Assembly (NCBI RefSeq): GCF_000308815.1 | Contig: NZ_BAFX01000205.1 | Coordinates: 1 to 64,000, forward strand | Length of the DNA stretch: 64,000 bases | Reading direction: 5' to 3' | DNA from: Nocardia concava NBRC 100430 | GTDB lineage: Bacteria > Actinomycetota > Actinomycetes > Mycobacteriales > Mycobacteriaceae | Part shown: in pieces, positions 1-7,631 of the stretch | How the letters are laid out: each line of letters opens with the position of its first letter | Numbering within the stretch: position 1 is the stretch's first letter | Translations under genes and position numbers: made by a program | The notes under the pieces: model-generated | What the model saw: the letters and a program-made list of their open reading frames with translations, nothing else | The model's database searches: none | Told to the model about the DNA's origin: nothing

Positions 1-726
1 CCGGCCCGCGCCCTCCACCCGGTCGTCGAGGCCGTGGTCGCGTAGCGCGTGCCACAGGGTCGCGGCGTTGATCGCGATCACCGGTTTGCCGAGTTCACGC
101 TCGAGTTCGTCGGCGAGGCCGACGAACGAAAGGTTGGTGCCCACTTGGACGATGGCGTCCACATCGGGGGCGTCGAGGGTGGCCACGACCCCGCGCAGCC
201 GGTCGGGGCCGACCTTGGCGATATCCATGGCGGTCGGGCAGCGCAGGCCGGTGATGGCGGCGACGTCGAAACCGGCCTCGGTGAAGAAGCGGCCCACCTC
301 GCGGTCGGCGATGGGCTGGTAGGGGGAGAAGACCGCGATGCGGCGGCAGCCGAGCTCGCGCAGTGCCGCGCGGCACGAACTCGCGCCGGTGGTGACCGGC
401 AGGCCGGTTCGCGCGCGCAGGCGCCGTTCGAAGGCCGCATTGCCTTCGACTCCGCCCCAGAAGGTTTCGGCGGACATGCCCATGACCATGCGGTCCGGTT
501 CGGCGGTCAGCGCGTCGCGCACCGCGGTGTCGATGGAGGCGCGAATCTGGACCAGTAGCGCCTGGAAGTCGTCGTCATCGCCCATGACGGGATCGGGGAT
601 GTACATGGATCCGGCCCGGTAGGCGATGCCGGGCAGCCCGGCGCGCCAATAGTCGTGTTCGACAACGGTGTTCGTGCTGGGCACGATCACGCCGAAGACG
701 GCGCGGGTCCCGACGGCGTTGGTCAT
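1..726 (-). CDS. Asp/Glu racemase / maleate isomerase superfamily protein (3' end cut by window)
   Basis: The frame runs from an ATG at 726 (GAGGAA ribosome site 5-6 bases upstream) to the window edge without a stop, giving 242 residues; the paralogue at 3351-4094 suggests only about five are missing. It has the superfamily N-terminus (VIVPSTNTVVE) and the block GMSAETFWGGVEGN, identical in both paralogues. Maleate isomerases and Asp/Glu racemases use two cysteines. Here the second site reads VQVGTNLS, with Val where the paralogue has Cys, and the first site also lacks Cys. Ordinary racemase or isomerase chemistry is therefore doubtful. It lies downstream of a TetR gene on the same strand, 27 bases away. 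The substrate is unknown; maleate-like diacids are a guess from context. Confidence 0.8.
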   Translation of the reverse strand, partial: MTNAVGTRAVFGVIVPSTNTVVEHDYWRAGLPGIAYRAGSMYIPDPVMGDDDDFQALLVQIRASIDTAVRDALTAEPDRMVMGMSAETFWGGVEGNAAFERRLRARTGLPVTTGASSCRAALRELGCRRIAVFSPYQPIADREVGRFFTEAGFDVAAITGLRCPTAMDIAKVGPDRLRGVVATLDAPDVDAIVQVGTNLSFVGLADELERELGKPVIAINAATLWHALRDHGLDDRVEGAGR

Positions 727-753
727 GGTATTCCTCTTTGTGCTCTTCGATCG

Positions 754-1323
754 TCAGTTCGGGTGGAGTGCGTTGCGGGACAGCGCATCCGACACCGCCC
801 GATGCGCGCGCTCGCGATCGGCCGGGCGTTCCAGCAGCAGGACGTCCAGCAGCAGCGGCGCGACGATGGCCATCGCGGTCTCCTCGACGACCGGTTCGCC
901 CGTGACACCCGCCGCGCGCACGGCCGCGCGGATGGGGTCGAGCAGATCGTCGACGTAGCGCTGCCGCAGTTCGGCGCAGGCGGGATCGGTGGCCGAGGCG
1001 GTCACCAGGGCGCGCAGGAACGCGGCGACGGGCTTGTCGCGCAGGCGATCACACAGCGAGTCGACCGCGGCGTGCAGATCGGTCACGGCGTCGCCGGTGG
1101 GCTCGGGTGCGGGATGGGGTGCGACCGCGATGAGAGCGGCGAGGAAGTCGCGCGGGGTGGGCCAGTGCCGGTAGATCGTGGTGCGCGCGACACCCGTAAT
1201 GCCGTGCAGCCGTTGCGGAGTCAGCGCCGCGGCGCCCTCGGTGAGGATCAACTCCAGCGCTGCGGTCAGCACGATCTCTGCGGTGTCGGTGGCGGGGCCC
1301 GCCGGGCGTCCTGGTCTGCTCAC
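754..1323 (-). CDS. TetR-family transcriptional regulator
   Basis: A 189-residue protein starting at a GTG. The N-terminal helix-turn-helix is typical of TetR repressors: ALELILTEGAAALTPQRLHG followed by the recognition helix around VARTTIYRHWPT (about residues 44-56). The C-terminal ligand domain is unspecific. It is divergent from the double-cupin gene at 1405 and probably co-transcribed with the racemase-fold gene at 1-726, so it likely controls both through the 80-base spacer. No ligand can be inferred. Confidence 0.85.
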   Translation of the reverse strand: MSRPGRPAGPATDTAEIVLTAALELILTEGAAALTPQRLHGITGVARTTIYRHWPTPRDFLAALIAVAPHPAPEPTGDAVTDLHAAVDSLCDRLRDKPVAAFLRALVTASATDPACAELRQRYVDDLLDPIRAAVRAAGVTGEPVVEETAMAIVAPLLLDVLLLERPADRERAHRAVSDALSRNALHPN

Positions 1324-1329
1324 GAAATA

Positions 1330-1390
1330 AACGATACATCTTGTTTTGGTTATTGATAAGCACTACATTCTGTATCGGAAACATCGCTTC
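1330..1390. promoter_or_regulatory. Divergent TetR/cupin promoter region with candidate operator half-sites
   Basis: This AT-rich stretch lies between the TetR start (1323) and the cupin start (1405). It contains CGATAC at 1332-1337 and its reverse complement GTATCG at 1372-1377, flanking TTGTTTTGGTTATTGATAA. The arrangement suits autoregulation by the adjacent TetR. The arms are short and far apart, so the exact operator is uncertain. Confidence 0.35.
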
Positions 1391-1404
1391 CCGCAGGAGG
1401 ATTC

Positions 1405-2298
1405 ATGCGTCCCCATGTCGAACTGATCGACGAAAAAGACCTCATCTGGCATGTCGCCGAATTCACGAACGCCGAAGGCATTGCCGAGCAACGCAATCTG
1501 AGTTACGACGAGGAGGACGGCTCGGCGTCACTGAAGGTGCGCTTCACCAGCGACTGGACCCGGCCCGCCGGAGTCCACACCGCCGACACCGAATGGTTCG
1601 TGCTGTCGGGGCGAGTCACCATCGGCGACACCGAACTCGGCCCCGAAGGGTTCTGGACGGCACCCGCCGGTGTGTTGACCCCGTCGCTGCGTGTCGCGGC
1701 AGGCACCGAGATCCTGCTGTTCCGCGAACGCGGCGGCTGGGATTTCGAACCCGCCGACAACGACCGCGAATTCGTCCGCCCAGACCAGAAACTCGTCGTC
1801 CGCGACTCCGCGGCCATGCCCTGGATCGACGTCAAGGACGGCAGTCCGATGCGGTTCGACCTCGGCGGCACCCCTGTCCCCGGGCTCTACATCAAACTGC
1901 TGCACCGCGACGAGAAGACCGGCTTCTACACCCGCCTGATCAAGGCCAAGCCGGGCTGGCGGGAAATGCCGCTGGCGCATCACCCGTGCAGCGAGGAGGC
2001 CTACTGCCTCGACGGCGGTTTCGAGTACAACTTCGGCAGCATGTGGCCGGGCACCTATTTCTGGCGGCCGCCGTTCATCCGCCACGGCGACTTCACCGCC
2101 GACGCCGAACGCGGCTGTACCTGGATCGTCCGCTCCGACGCCGACCTCGTCGACTGGTACACCGATAACGCCAGGGTCGTCATGACCGGCGACCCCACCA
2201 ACTGGGGCGAGGGCTTCCCGCACAGCGCGGCACCCCGCTTCATCAGCCCGGTGCGCTCCAAATCCATTGGGGAATGGGCGGATCCGACCCATCAGTAG
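1405..2298 (+). CDS. Double-cupin protein (DUF4437-like)
   Basis: A 297-residue protein with two cupin barrels. The first is near residues 50-110 (HTADTEWFVLSGRVTIGD, then GFWTAPAG). The second is near residues 190-245 (AHHPCSEEAYCLDGGFEYN, then a FWRPPFIRHGDF segment). Histidines and glutamates lie where cupins bind a metal. The start is fixed by AGGAGG five bases upstream of ATG. It is transcribed away from a TetR gene and ends convergently with the secreted hydrolase at 2342. Cupins of this kind include ChrR-like sensors and small-molecule dioxygenases or isomerases; the reaction here is unknown. Confidence 0.75.
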   Translation: MRPHVELIDEKDLIWHVAEFTNAEGIAEQRNLSYDEEDGSASLKVRFTSDWTRPAGVHTADTEWFVLSGRVTIGDTELGPEGFWTAPAGVLTPSLRVAAGTEILLFRERGGWDFEPADNDREFVRPDQKLVVRDSAAMPWIDVKDGSPMRFDLGGTPVPGLYIKLLHRDEKTGFYTRLIKAKPGWREMPLAHHPCSEEAYCLDGGFEYNFGSMWPGTYFWRPPFIRHGDFTADAERGCTWIVRSDADLVDWYTDNARVVMTGDPTNWGEGFPHSAAPRFISPVRSKSIGEWADPTHQ

Positions 2299-2308
2299 TC
2301 GCGCGATA

Positions 2309-2332
2309 CCGCCGGGTGTGCACACCCGGCGG
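2309..2332. terminator. Perfect inverted repeat between convergent genes
   Basis: CCGCCGGGTGTG followed directly by its exact complement, 24 bases with no unpaired loop, in the 43-base gap between the cupin stop (2298) and the hydrolase stop (2342). It has no T-run. It is best read as a bidirectional terminator, as is common in high-GC actinobacteria. Confidence 0.7.
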
Positions 2333-2341
2333 TTCGCATCG

Positions 2342-3325
2342 TCAGCGGCCGAGGAGGGTCTGTATCTCGCCCGCCGCGGCCTCGCCGTCGTAATACCCGC
2401 CGCCCGGGTAGAAATCGGGAGATCCGTCCGCAGTGAGTTCATCGCGGGCCCAGGCCGTGGCGAAGGTTCTGGTCAGCCCGGCATTGCGGTCGGTGACCGT
2501 GCCGCACAGCAGGCCCGCGGCCGCGGCCACCGTGGCGTCGCCGGTGCCGAGCGCGTCGACGTGGCTGCCGGTGGTCAGCTGGATGCCCAGGAATCGGCCC
2601 GGCAGGCGGGTTTTCGCGGCGGCGGTGGCCGAACCGCTGTTGTTGCACAGGGACGGCGGTGTGGTGATCAGGCGGACGGGCAGGTCGGTGGATGCGAGCG
2701 CGGTGAGCGCATCGTCGGTGACCGAGGTGTCGATGCCGAGCACAGGATCGAGCTGAACGAGTCCGGCGAGGTGGATCGGGGCGCTGGGGTAGGTGGTGAC
2801 GAGCCGGGCGGCGATGCCGAACACCGCGTCGCCACCGGCCGAATGGCCCATCAGCACCATGCGATTCGGGAGCGCGAGGGCGGCACGGCCGACTTGGTTC
2901 GCGGCAGCCCGGAAGCTGCGTCGCAGCTCCCCATCGGTGCCGAGCAGCCCCGCGAGACCGTCGAGGAAGCCGCGGTTGGGGATGACGCTCGACAGTGCAC
3001 AGCCGCTCGGATCCATCAAGGGCAGGGTCGGGACGAAGACCAGATCACCGGCGGCGGCCAGCGCGGTGGCCAGCTCGCGGTACTGGTCCTTGGTAGCTCC
3101 GAAACCATGTAGCAGCACGACCAGGCCGCGCGGCTCACCGGTGGGGAAATACCAGTCGGCATCTTGGCGCAGATCCATTCCGGCGCAATCGATATCGATG
3201 TCGGCGGCCACGCGGATCGGCCCCGGCGGCGCGGCCGTCGCGAGTAAGGGCGACATCGCCGTGACTCCGCCGAACATCAAGATGCTCAGCATGATTCGCG
3301 TGACAATCCGGGATCTCGTGGTCAC
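2342..3325 (-). CDS. Secreted alpha/beta hydrolase (esterase)
   Basis: A 327-residue protein starting at GTG 3325 with AGGGAGAA upstream. An N-terminal hydrophobic segment followed by AAPPG (about residues 11-34) looks like a Sec signal peptide. The hydrolase fold shows the oxyanion HGF segment (HGFGATKDQY, near 73) and the nucleophile elbow GHSAGGDAVFG (Ser near 162). A late SHVDALG supplies a candidate catalytic His. It is clearly paralogous to 13962-14936, sharing a WYFPTG-P block, a VF-PTLP block and a C-terminal FYPGGGYY. It is the last gene of the RCCR/PAO-like operon, 25 bases after the racemase-fold gene. An extracellular role on an esterified, perhaps pigment-derived, substrate is inferred only from context. 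Confidence 0.8.
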   Translation of the reverse strand: MTTRSRIVTRIMLSILMFGGVTAMSPLLATAAPPGPIRVAADIDIDCAGMDLRQDADWYFPTGEPRGLVVLLHGFGATKDQYRELATALAAAGDLVFVPTLPLMDPSGCALSSVIPNRGFLDGLAGLLGTDGELRRSFRAAANQVGRAALALPNRMVLMGHSAGGDAVFGIAARLVTTYPSAPIHLAGLVQLDPVLGIDTSVTDDALTALASTDLPVRLITTPPSLCNNSGSATAAAKTRLPGRFLGIQLTTGSHVDALGTGDATVAAAAGLLCGTVTDRNAGLTRTFATAWARDELTADGSPDFYPGGGYYDGEAAAGEIQTLLGR

Positions 3326-3350
3326 GGTGGTTCTCCCTCGGTGGATGGGC

Positions 3351-4094
3351 TCAGTGGTCGCGCAGCAGCCCGCCCGCGCCCTCGACGCGGTCGGTGATGC
3401 CGTTGTCGCGCAATGCCATCCACCAGGTGGCGGCATTGATGGCGAGTACCGGTTTGCCGAGCCAGCGTTCGGCCTCGTCGGCCAGCCCGACCATGGACAG
3501 ATTGGTGCCGCACTGGACGAGGGCGTCGATGCCGTCGCCGTCGACCTCGCGCAGCGCGGCCCGCAATTCGGCCTCGGTGACATGGGCGATGGATACCGCG
3601 GTGGGGCAGCGCAGTCCGCGGATCGCTTCGACGTCGAAGCCGAGCTCGCCGAAGAAGCGCACCACGTTCTCGTCGCCGACCGGCTGATACGGGGTGACCA
3701 CACCGATGCGCTTGGCTTTGTACAGTTCCAGTCCGCGGCGGCAGGCCTCCGCGCCGGTGGCCACCTCCAGCCCGGTCGCCTCCTGGATCTGGCGCACGAA
3801 GCGCCGGTTGCCTTCGACTCCGCCCCAGAAGGTTTCGGCGGACATGCCCATGACCATGTAGTCGGGTTCGCAGGTCATGATGCGTTCGCAGGTGGCGGTC
3901 AGCTCGGCGCGGATCTGCTCGAGCAGCCGGCCCATGCCGGCGTCGTCGCTCATGTTCTGGTCGCGGATGTGGATGCGCCCGAAGTGGGCGGTCACCCCCG
4001 GCACACCCATACGGGCGAAATCGGGTTCGACGACGGTATTGGTGGAGGGTGCGAGCACACCGAACTTGGCGCGCCAGCCCAGGACGTCGGGCAT
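3351..4094 (-). CDS. Asp/Glu racemase / maleate isomerase superfamily protein
   Basis: A 247-residue protein, full length for the superfamily, with GGAGA five bases before ATG 4094. It shares GMSAETFWGGVEGN with the gene at 1-726. The C-terminal site reads ALVQCGTNLSMVGL, keeping the second cysteine of the family, while the first catalytic site has no Cys. One-cysteine members include arylmalonate-decarboxylase-type enzymes, so an isomerase, decarboxylase or hydratase is possible. It lies in the nine-gene operon between the SDR and the secreted hydrolase. In the pathway proposed here it could act on maleate- or hematinate-like diacids, but that is inference. Confidence 0.8.
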   Translation of the reverse strand: MPDVLGWRAKFGVLAPSTNTVVEPDFARMGVPGVTAHFGRIHIRDQNMSDDAGMGRLLEQIRAELTATCERIMTCEPDYMVMGMSAETFWGGVEGNRRFVRQIQEATGLEVATGAEACRRGLELYKAKRIGVVTPYQPVGDENVVRFFGELGFDVEAIRGLRCPTAVSIAHVTEAELRAALREVDGDGIDALVQCGTNLSMVGLADEAERWLGKPVLAINAATWWMALRDNGITDRVEGAGGLLRDH

Positions 4095-4109
4095 GGATTC
4101 TCCGGTAGG

Positions 4110-4904
4110 TCAGGCGGTTTCGGGGGCGGCGAACAGGTCGCGGTGGCGGAACGGCGCGGCCGCGAAGCGGCGCATCACCTTGCCCGGCGTCAGCCAGGCC
4201 ACGCGTACGCCATTGCGGGTCTCGGTGACCGCCCGCCGCGCCAGCCAGGGCGCGACGGTCTCGACCCTGTCGGCGAGAACGTTGAACACCTTGCGCGCCT
4301 TGGCGAGTTCGGCCTCGTCGTCGTAGCCGTGGGTGAGCAGATCGGTCACGACCATCCCGGGACTGAGCAGCCCGATCGATACTCTGGAAGGCATCTCCTT
4401 GGCCAGCCCCTCGGTGAGATAGGTGACCGCGCGTTTGGTCGCGCCGTATCCGGTCAGGCCCGCCACCGAGCGGCCGTCGCTGCCGAGCCCCTCCATGTTC
4501 CACACGTGCCCGCCACCGGCCTCGGCCATGCCCGCGATGGCGACCGCGCAGCCGTTCACGACACCGATCAGGTTGGTGTCCACCACTTTCCGTGCCTCGC
4601 CGGCCGGTAGTGACCACAGCGGGGTGCGGGTGTGCGTTACGCCCGCGTTGTTGATCCACACGTCCACGCCGCCGAAGCGTTGCACCGCGGCGTCCCACAG
4701 CTCACGCACCTGCTCGCGGTCGGTGACGTCGGCGGGCACGACCAGCGCGGGCCCGTCCAGTTCGGCGCGCACCTTCTCGATGCGTTCGATATCGGTGCCG
4801 CACAACGCAACCCGATGCCCGTCGGCGAGCAGTGCCCGCGCCATCCCGAGCCCGATGCCGCGCGTGCCGCCGGTGATGACGACAGTGCGTGCGCCCGTGC
4901 TCAT
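4110..4904 (-). CDS. Short-chain dehydrogenase, NYC1/NOL-like
   Basis: A 264-residue SDR. The nucleotide-binding glycine motif TGGTRGIG is at 11-18, NNAG at 85-88, and the catalytic YGATK has Tyr153 and Lys157. The segment before the Tyr, NMEGLGSDG, replaces the usual SDR serine motif and recalls the NMDGAGSGG segment I remember from plant chlorophyll b reductases (NYC1/NOL). The ATG at 4904 overlaps the upstream stop (ATGA), so translation is coupled. In plants NOL/NYC1 reduce the 7-formyl group of chlorophyll b. A similar ketone or aldehyde reduction on a tetrapyrrole is suggested by the neighbours but unproven. Confidence 0.8.
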   Translation of the reverse strand: MSTGARTVVITGGTRGIGLGMARALLADGHRVALCGTDIERIEKVRAELDGPALVVPADVTDREQVRELWDAAVQRFGGVDVWINNAGVTHTRTPLWSLPAGEARKVVDTNLIGVVNGCAVAIAGMAEAGGGHVWNMEGLGSDGRSVAGLTGYGATKRAVTYLTEGLAKEMPSRVSIGLLSPGMVVTDLLTHGYDDEAELAKARKVFNVLADRVETVAPWLARRAVTETRNGVRVAWLTPGKVMRRFAAAPFRHRDLFAAPETA

Positions 4905-5818
4905 GCGCGTTCCAGGACGCCGTGCACGACCACCGCCAGCCGATTGCGCTCGAACAGCTGATACACCACGGCCAGCCGCGAACCCGGTCCCATCCCCGGC
5001 TCGGCGTCGAGCATGAATTCGCGGCCCACCAGCCGCCGACCGTCGGTCAGGTGCAGGAGCACGAAATTGACGCGGCCGTACGCCTGTCCATTGCCCCAGA
5101 GGTCGGGGCCTTCGTGGAACGAGCGCGCGCCGTCGCGGCGCACGGTGGTGCGAACGTCGGAATCGAGGACCCCGGACATGGTCAGGTGATGTTCGGCCGT
5201 CAGCAGGCCGAGCGGGTCGACGGTCAGCGACATGCGGGTCTTGCCCAGCTCGACCTGATCGGCGGACCACACCTCGAGGTCACCGGCGAAGCGGCTCTCG
5301 TCCTTGGTGGGCAGGGTGAATGTCACCGCACCGCAGCGGGTTTCGGTGGCGATGCGTTCCTGCACGAGCGCGGGATCGCGGGTGTAGACGCCATCGAACA
5401 CGCCGACGACGGCCGGACCCTGATACAGCACAGAGGAGTACGCCTGCATATCGCCGAGGGTCTGATTCCAGGTGTTGAGCGAGACCTGCCAGCCGGGCCC
5501 GTAGTAGTGCGCGTCCACGAAACCGCCGTAGGGCTGCCCGGACCCGTAGAAGTCCGGCCCTGTATAGATCCGATCCCCGTCGCGGTCGAGCACCCCGAAC
5601 GCGAACGGCGCACCGAGGGTGAACCGCCCGGCCAGCTTTCCGCCGCCGCTCAGCCCGCCGTCCATGAGGTAGGTGATCTCCCCGCTCTCGAAGACCGACG
5701 AGCGGCGGATGTCCTCGAATCCGAGCCACACGCCCTCGGCGTCGAACAGAGAGGGCCGCCCCACCCATTCCCCGGCGATACGCTCCTGGAACACACTGGG
5801 TTTCGCCTGAACGCTCAT
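4901..5818 (-). CDS. Unrecognised protein with an internal repeat, in the RCCR/PAO-like operon
   Basis: A 305-residue soluble protein; ATG at 5818 with GGGGAG eight bases upstream, overlapping both neighbours by four bases. I do not recognise the family. It is rich in predicted beta strands and appears internally duplicated: GPDFYGSGQPYGGFVDAHYY near residue 90 resembles GPDLWGNGQAYGRVNFVLLH near residue 250, each preceded by a strand pair ending in an acidic turn. A two-barrel or calycin-like fold would fit. No signal peptide is visible. Its tight position between the bilin-reductase-like protein and the SDR means it probably serves the same pathway. It could supply a step I cannot otherwise assign, such as Mg removal or ligand carriage. 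Confidence 0.6.
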   Translation of the reverse strand: MSVQAKPSVFQERIAGEWVGRPSLFDAEGVWLGFEDIRRSSVFESGEITYLMDGGLSGGGKLAGRFTLGAPFAFGVLDRDGDRIYTGPDFYGSGQPYGGFVDAHYYGPGWQVSLNTWNQTLGDMQAYSSVLYQGPAVVGVFDGVYTRDPALVQERIATETRCGAVTFTLPTKDESRFAGDLEVWSADQVELGKTRMSLTVDPLGLLTAEHHLTMSGVLDSDVRTTVRRDGARSFHEGPDLWGNGQAYGRVNFVLLHLTDGRRLVGREFMLDAEPGMGPGSRLAVVYQLFERNRLAVVVHGVLERA

Positions 5819-6504
5819 GCTTGCAGCTCCCCGCGTACCCGTTCGGACTGTTCGCTGCCCAGCAGCCGGGTGACCTGTCCCCACACCGGATCCACCTGCG
5901 GGTTGAACAGATTCGCGCGGTTGGCGCGGTCGCGCGCCGCCAGATCGGTGTCCACCGCGGGAACGCCCTTGTCCACCAGCGTGAGCCAGTGCCGCAGATA
6001 CGCGTCCACGGTGCCGCTCAGCTCGCCGAAGGCGGACTCGTCGGCCCGGCACACCACCATCCACGGCGACATGAGCGCCCGCTGCCGCGGCCCGATCGCC
6101 GCCGCCGACACCCCCTCGAGCTGCCAGGCCGCGTCCAGCAGCGGCGTCAACGGCAGGTAGGCGGCATCGAGATAGTCCAGGTGCACGGCCAGATCGGCGC
6201 GCGGAATCAGATCCAGGTGCATGGCGTAGTACTCGCCGCCGTACACCGAGTCCAGCGTGAAATGCGGTACGGCCGAATCGCTTCGGGTGAAGGCGAAGAT
6301 CATGTGGCTGTCCAGCCCGATGGGCGGCACCACCAGATCGACCGTCACCGCCTTGTCTATGGGCCTGCCGCGCAGCACACGCAGCCGCCCCACCGGATCC
6401 GGGGACATGGCGCTGGTCAACGCCACATCCTCGGTGACGGTCAAACCCAGTGTGCTGGAGATGGTTTCGAGGGTGCGCTCACTGAGCGCGGCCGGCAGGG
6501 TCAT
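5815..6504 (-). CDS. RCCR / ferredoxin-dependent bilin reductase-like protein (short paralogue)
   Basis: A 229-residue protein starting at ATG 6504, chosen because GGAGG sits eight bases upstream; an ATG at 6519 overlaps that ribosome site. The middle reads PHFTLDSV near 80-87 and then LDLIPRADLAVHLDYLD (98-112), matching the pattern PHLG... VPRGDLVGDGDYYDRY of the RCCR-like protein at 8577-9386. The C-terminus (RDRANRANLFNPQVDPVWGQ then LLGSEQSERV) fits the helix-rich end of bilin reductases. It overlaps the Rieske gene by 26 bases and the next gene by four. It probably reduces or binds an open-chain tetrapyrrole. Divergence from the long paralogue suggests a different step or substrate. Confidence 0.65.
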   Translation of the reverse strand: MTLPAALSERTLETISSTLGLTVTEDVALTSAMSPDPVGRLRVLRGRPIDKAVTVDLVVPPIGLDSHMIFAFTRSDSAVPHFTLDSVYGGEYYAMHLDLIPRADLAVHLDYLDAAYLPLTPLLDAAWQLEGVSAAAIGPRQRALMSPWMVVCRADESAFGELSGTVDAYLRHWLTLVDKGVPAVDTDLAARDRANRANLFNPQVDPVWGQVTRLLGSEQSERVRGELQA

Positions 6505-7621
6505 GCGGTTGTCCTCCATTGCGGGCCTTGTGCACCCAGGCGCTGGCCAGTTCGGGATTGTCGCGGCGCGCGGGCGAGGCGATGACGGTGGCGGTGCGCC
6601 GGGGCGCGTCACCGGTGATGATGTCGTCGCCGCCGACCCACCAGCCCTGCTTGATCAGCTGGCTGCGCCGGCGACGGTAGGCGACCTGCAGGGCGTCGCT
6701 GCGCACGTGCAGCTCGTCGGACAGATCGAAGGGAAGCAGTTCGGGCCGTTGCGATTCCACCACCGGCCGGTCCTGTAAGAGGATCTTCTCGATGCGTTTG
6801 CGGGTATTGGCGTCGGCCCAGCCGCCGGTGAAGAAGTTGCGGAAGCCGAGGATCTTCACCAGGGTGCGGTCCTGCGACAGCGGAATGTTGAAGTCGTAGA
6901 GCAGTAGATCGCCGATCGGCAGCCGGACATGCAGCTTCACGATATTGGGCAGATACCAGGCATTGGTGACGGTCACGTACTCCGCGCGCGGCTTGCCGCG
7001 GAAGAGCAAGCCCCACAGCCCTTTCGGCGGGGGCGGGCTCAGCTCGATATCGGCCTCGGCCGACCAGTCCGTCTGCCGCACCCGGAAATCGGGGATCTCG
7101 GGCTTGTCCGGATTGCCGAAGGCGGTGCCGTGCACGAACGGGGTGTGCGAGGCGTCGACGACATTCTCGAAGGTGCGCTCGTAATTGGCGTCGACCACCA
7201 TCTCGTACTCGACCGCGCGGAAGGCCGGATCACCCCACTGCGGGATCTCGGGAATGGGCGGGCGCTCCGCCTCGGGCAGATCGCCGAGGAACGCCCACAC
7301 CATGCCGTAGCGTTCCGCGGTCGGATACGCGTCCACCCGCGCCTTGCGGGGAATGGTGCGCTCGGGCGCGTTGGCCGGGATGCGCACGCACACCCCGGCG
7401 GAGTCGTACTGCCACCCGTGATACGGGCAGGTGATGCAGTCCCCGGTGACCTTGCCCATCGACAGCGCGCCGCCGCGGTGCACGCACAGATCCGACAGGC
7501 AGACCACCGCACCGGATTCGGTGCGGTAGAGCACGAAATCCTGGCCCAGGCAGGTCACCTTGCGGGGCTGACGGCCGACGCGGCTACCGAATTCGACGGC
7601 GTACCAGAAGTTCTTGAGCAA
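6479..7621 (-). CDS. Rieske non-heme iron oxygenase, pheophorbide a oxygenase-like
   Basis: A 380-residue Rieske oxygenase starting at TTG 7621 with GGAG six bases upstream. The [2Fe-2S] ligands are Cys46-x-His48 and Cys65-x-x-His68 (CVHRGG and CPYHGW). The mononuclear iron site is NVVDASHTPFVH (Asp156, His159, His164). The tail contains VESQRPE and LHVRSDALQVAYRR, seen in PAO-like and related monooxygenases. Plant PAO opens the chlorin macrocycle of pheophorbide a with ferredoxin as donor; plant enzymes also carry a membrane tail, absent here. Ferredoxin and reductase genes are not adjacent. Placement beside RCCR-like genes argues for a tetrapyrrole substrate; an aromatic acid remains the alternative. 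Confidence 0.75.
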   Translation of the reverse strand: MLKNFWYAVEFGSRVGRQPRKVTCLGQDFVLYRTESGAVVCLSDLCVHRGGALSMGKVTGDCITCPYHGWQYDSAGVCVRIPANAPERTIPRKARVDAYPTAERYGMVWAFLGDLPEAERPPIPEIPQWGDPAFRAVEYEMVVDANYERTFENVVDASHTPFVHGTAFGNPDKPEIPDFRVRQTDWSAEADIELSPPPPKGLWGLLFRGKPRAEYVTVTNAWYLPNIVKLHVRLPIGDLLLYDFNIPLSQDRTLVKILGFRNFFTGGWADANTRKRIEKILLQDRPVVESQRPELLPFDLSDELHVRSDALQVAYRRRRSQLIKQGWWVGGDDIITGDAPRRTATVIASPARRDNPELASAWVHKARNGGQPHDPAGRAQ

Positions 7622-7631
7622 TGTGATCTCC

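Noticed and set aside
2793..4610. A 605-codon plus-strand open frame
   Set aside because: It spans three genes on the other strand that each have motifs and ribosome sites. No domain is seen in the translation.
4901..5818. Assignment of the unknown operon protein as the Mg-dechelatase SGR
   Set aside because: I compared it by eye with plant SGR as remembered and found no shared motif. It remains unassigned.
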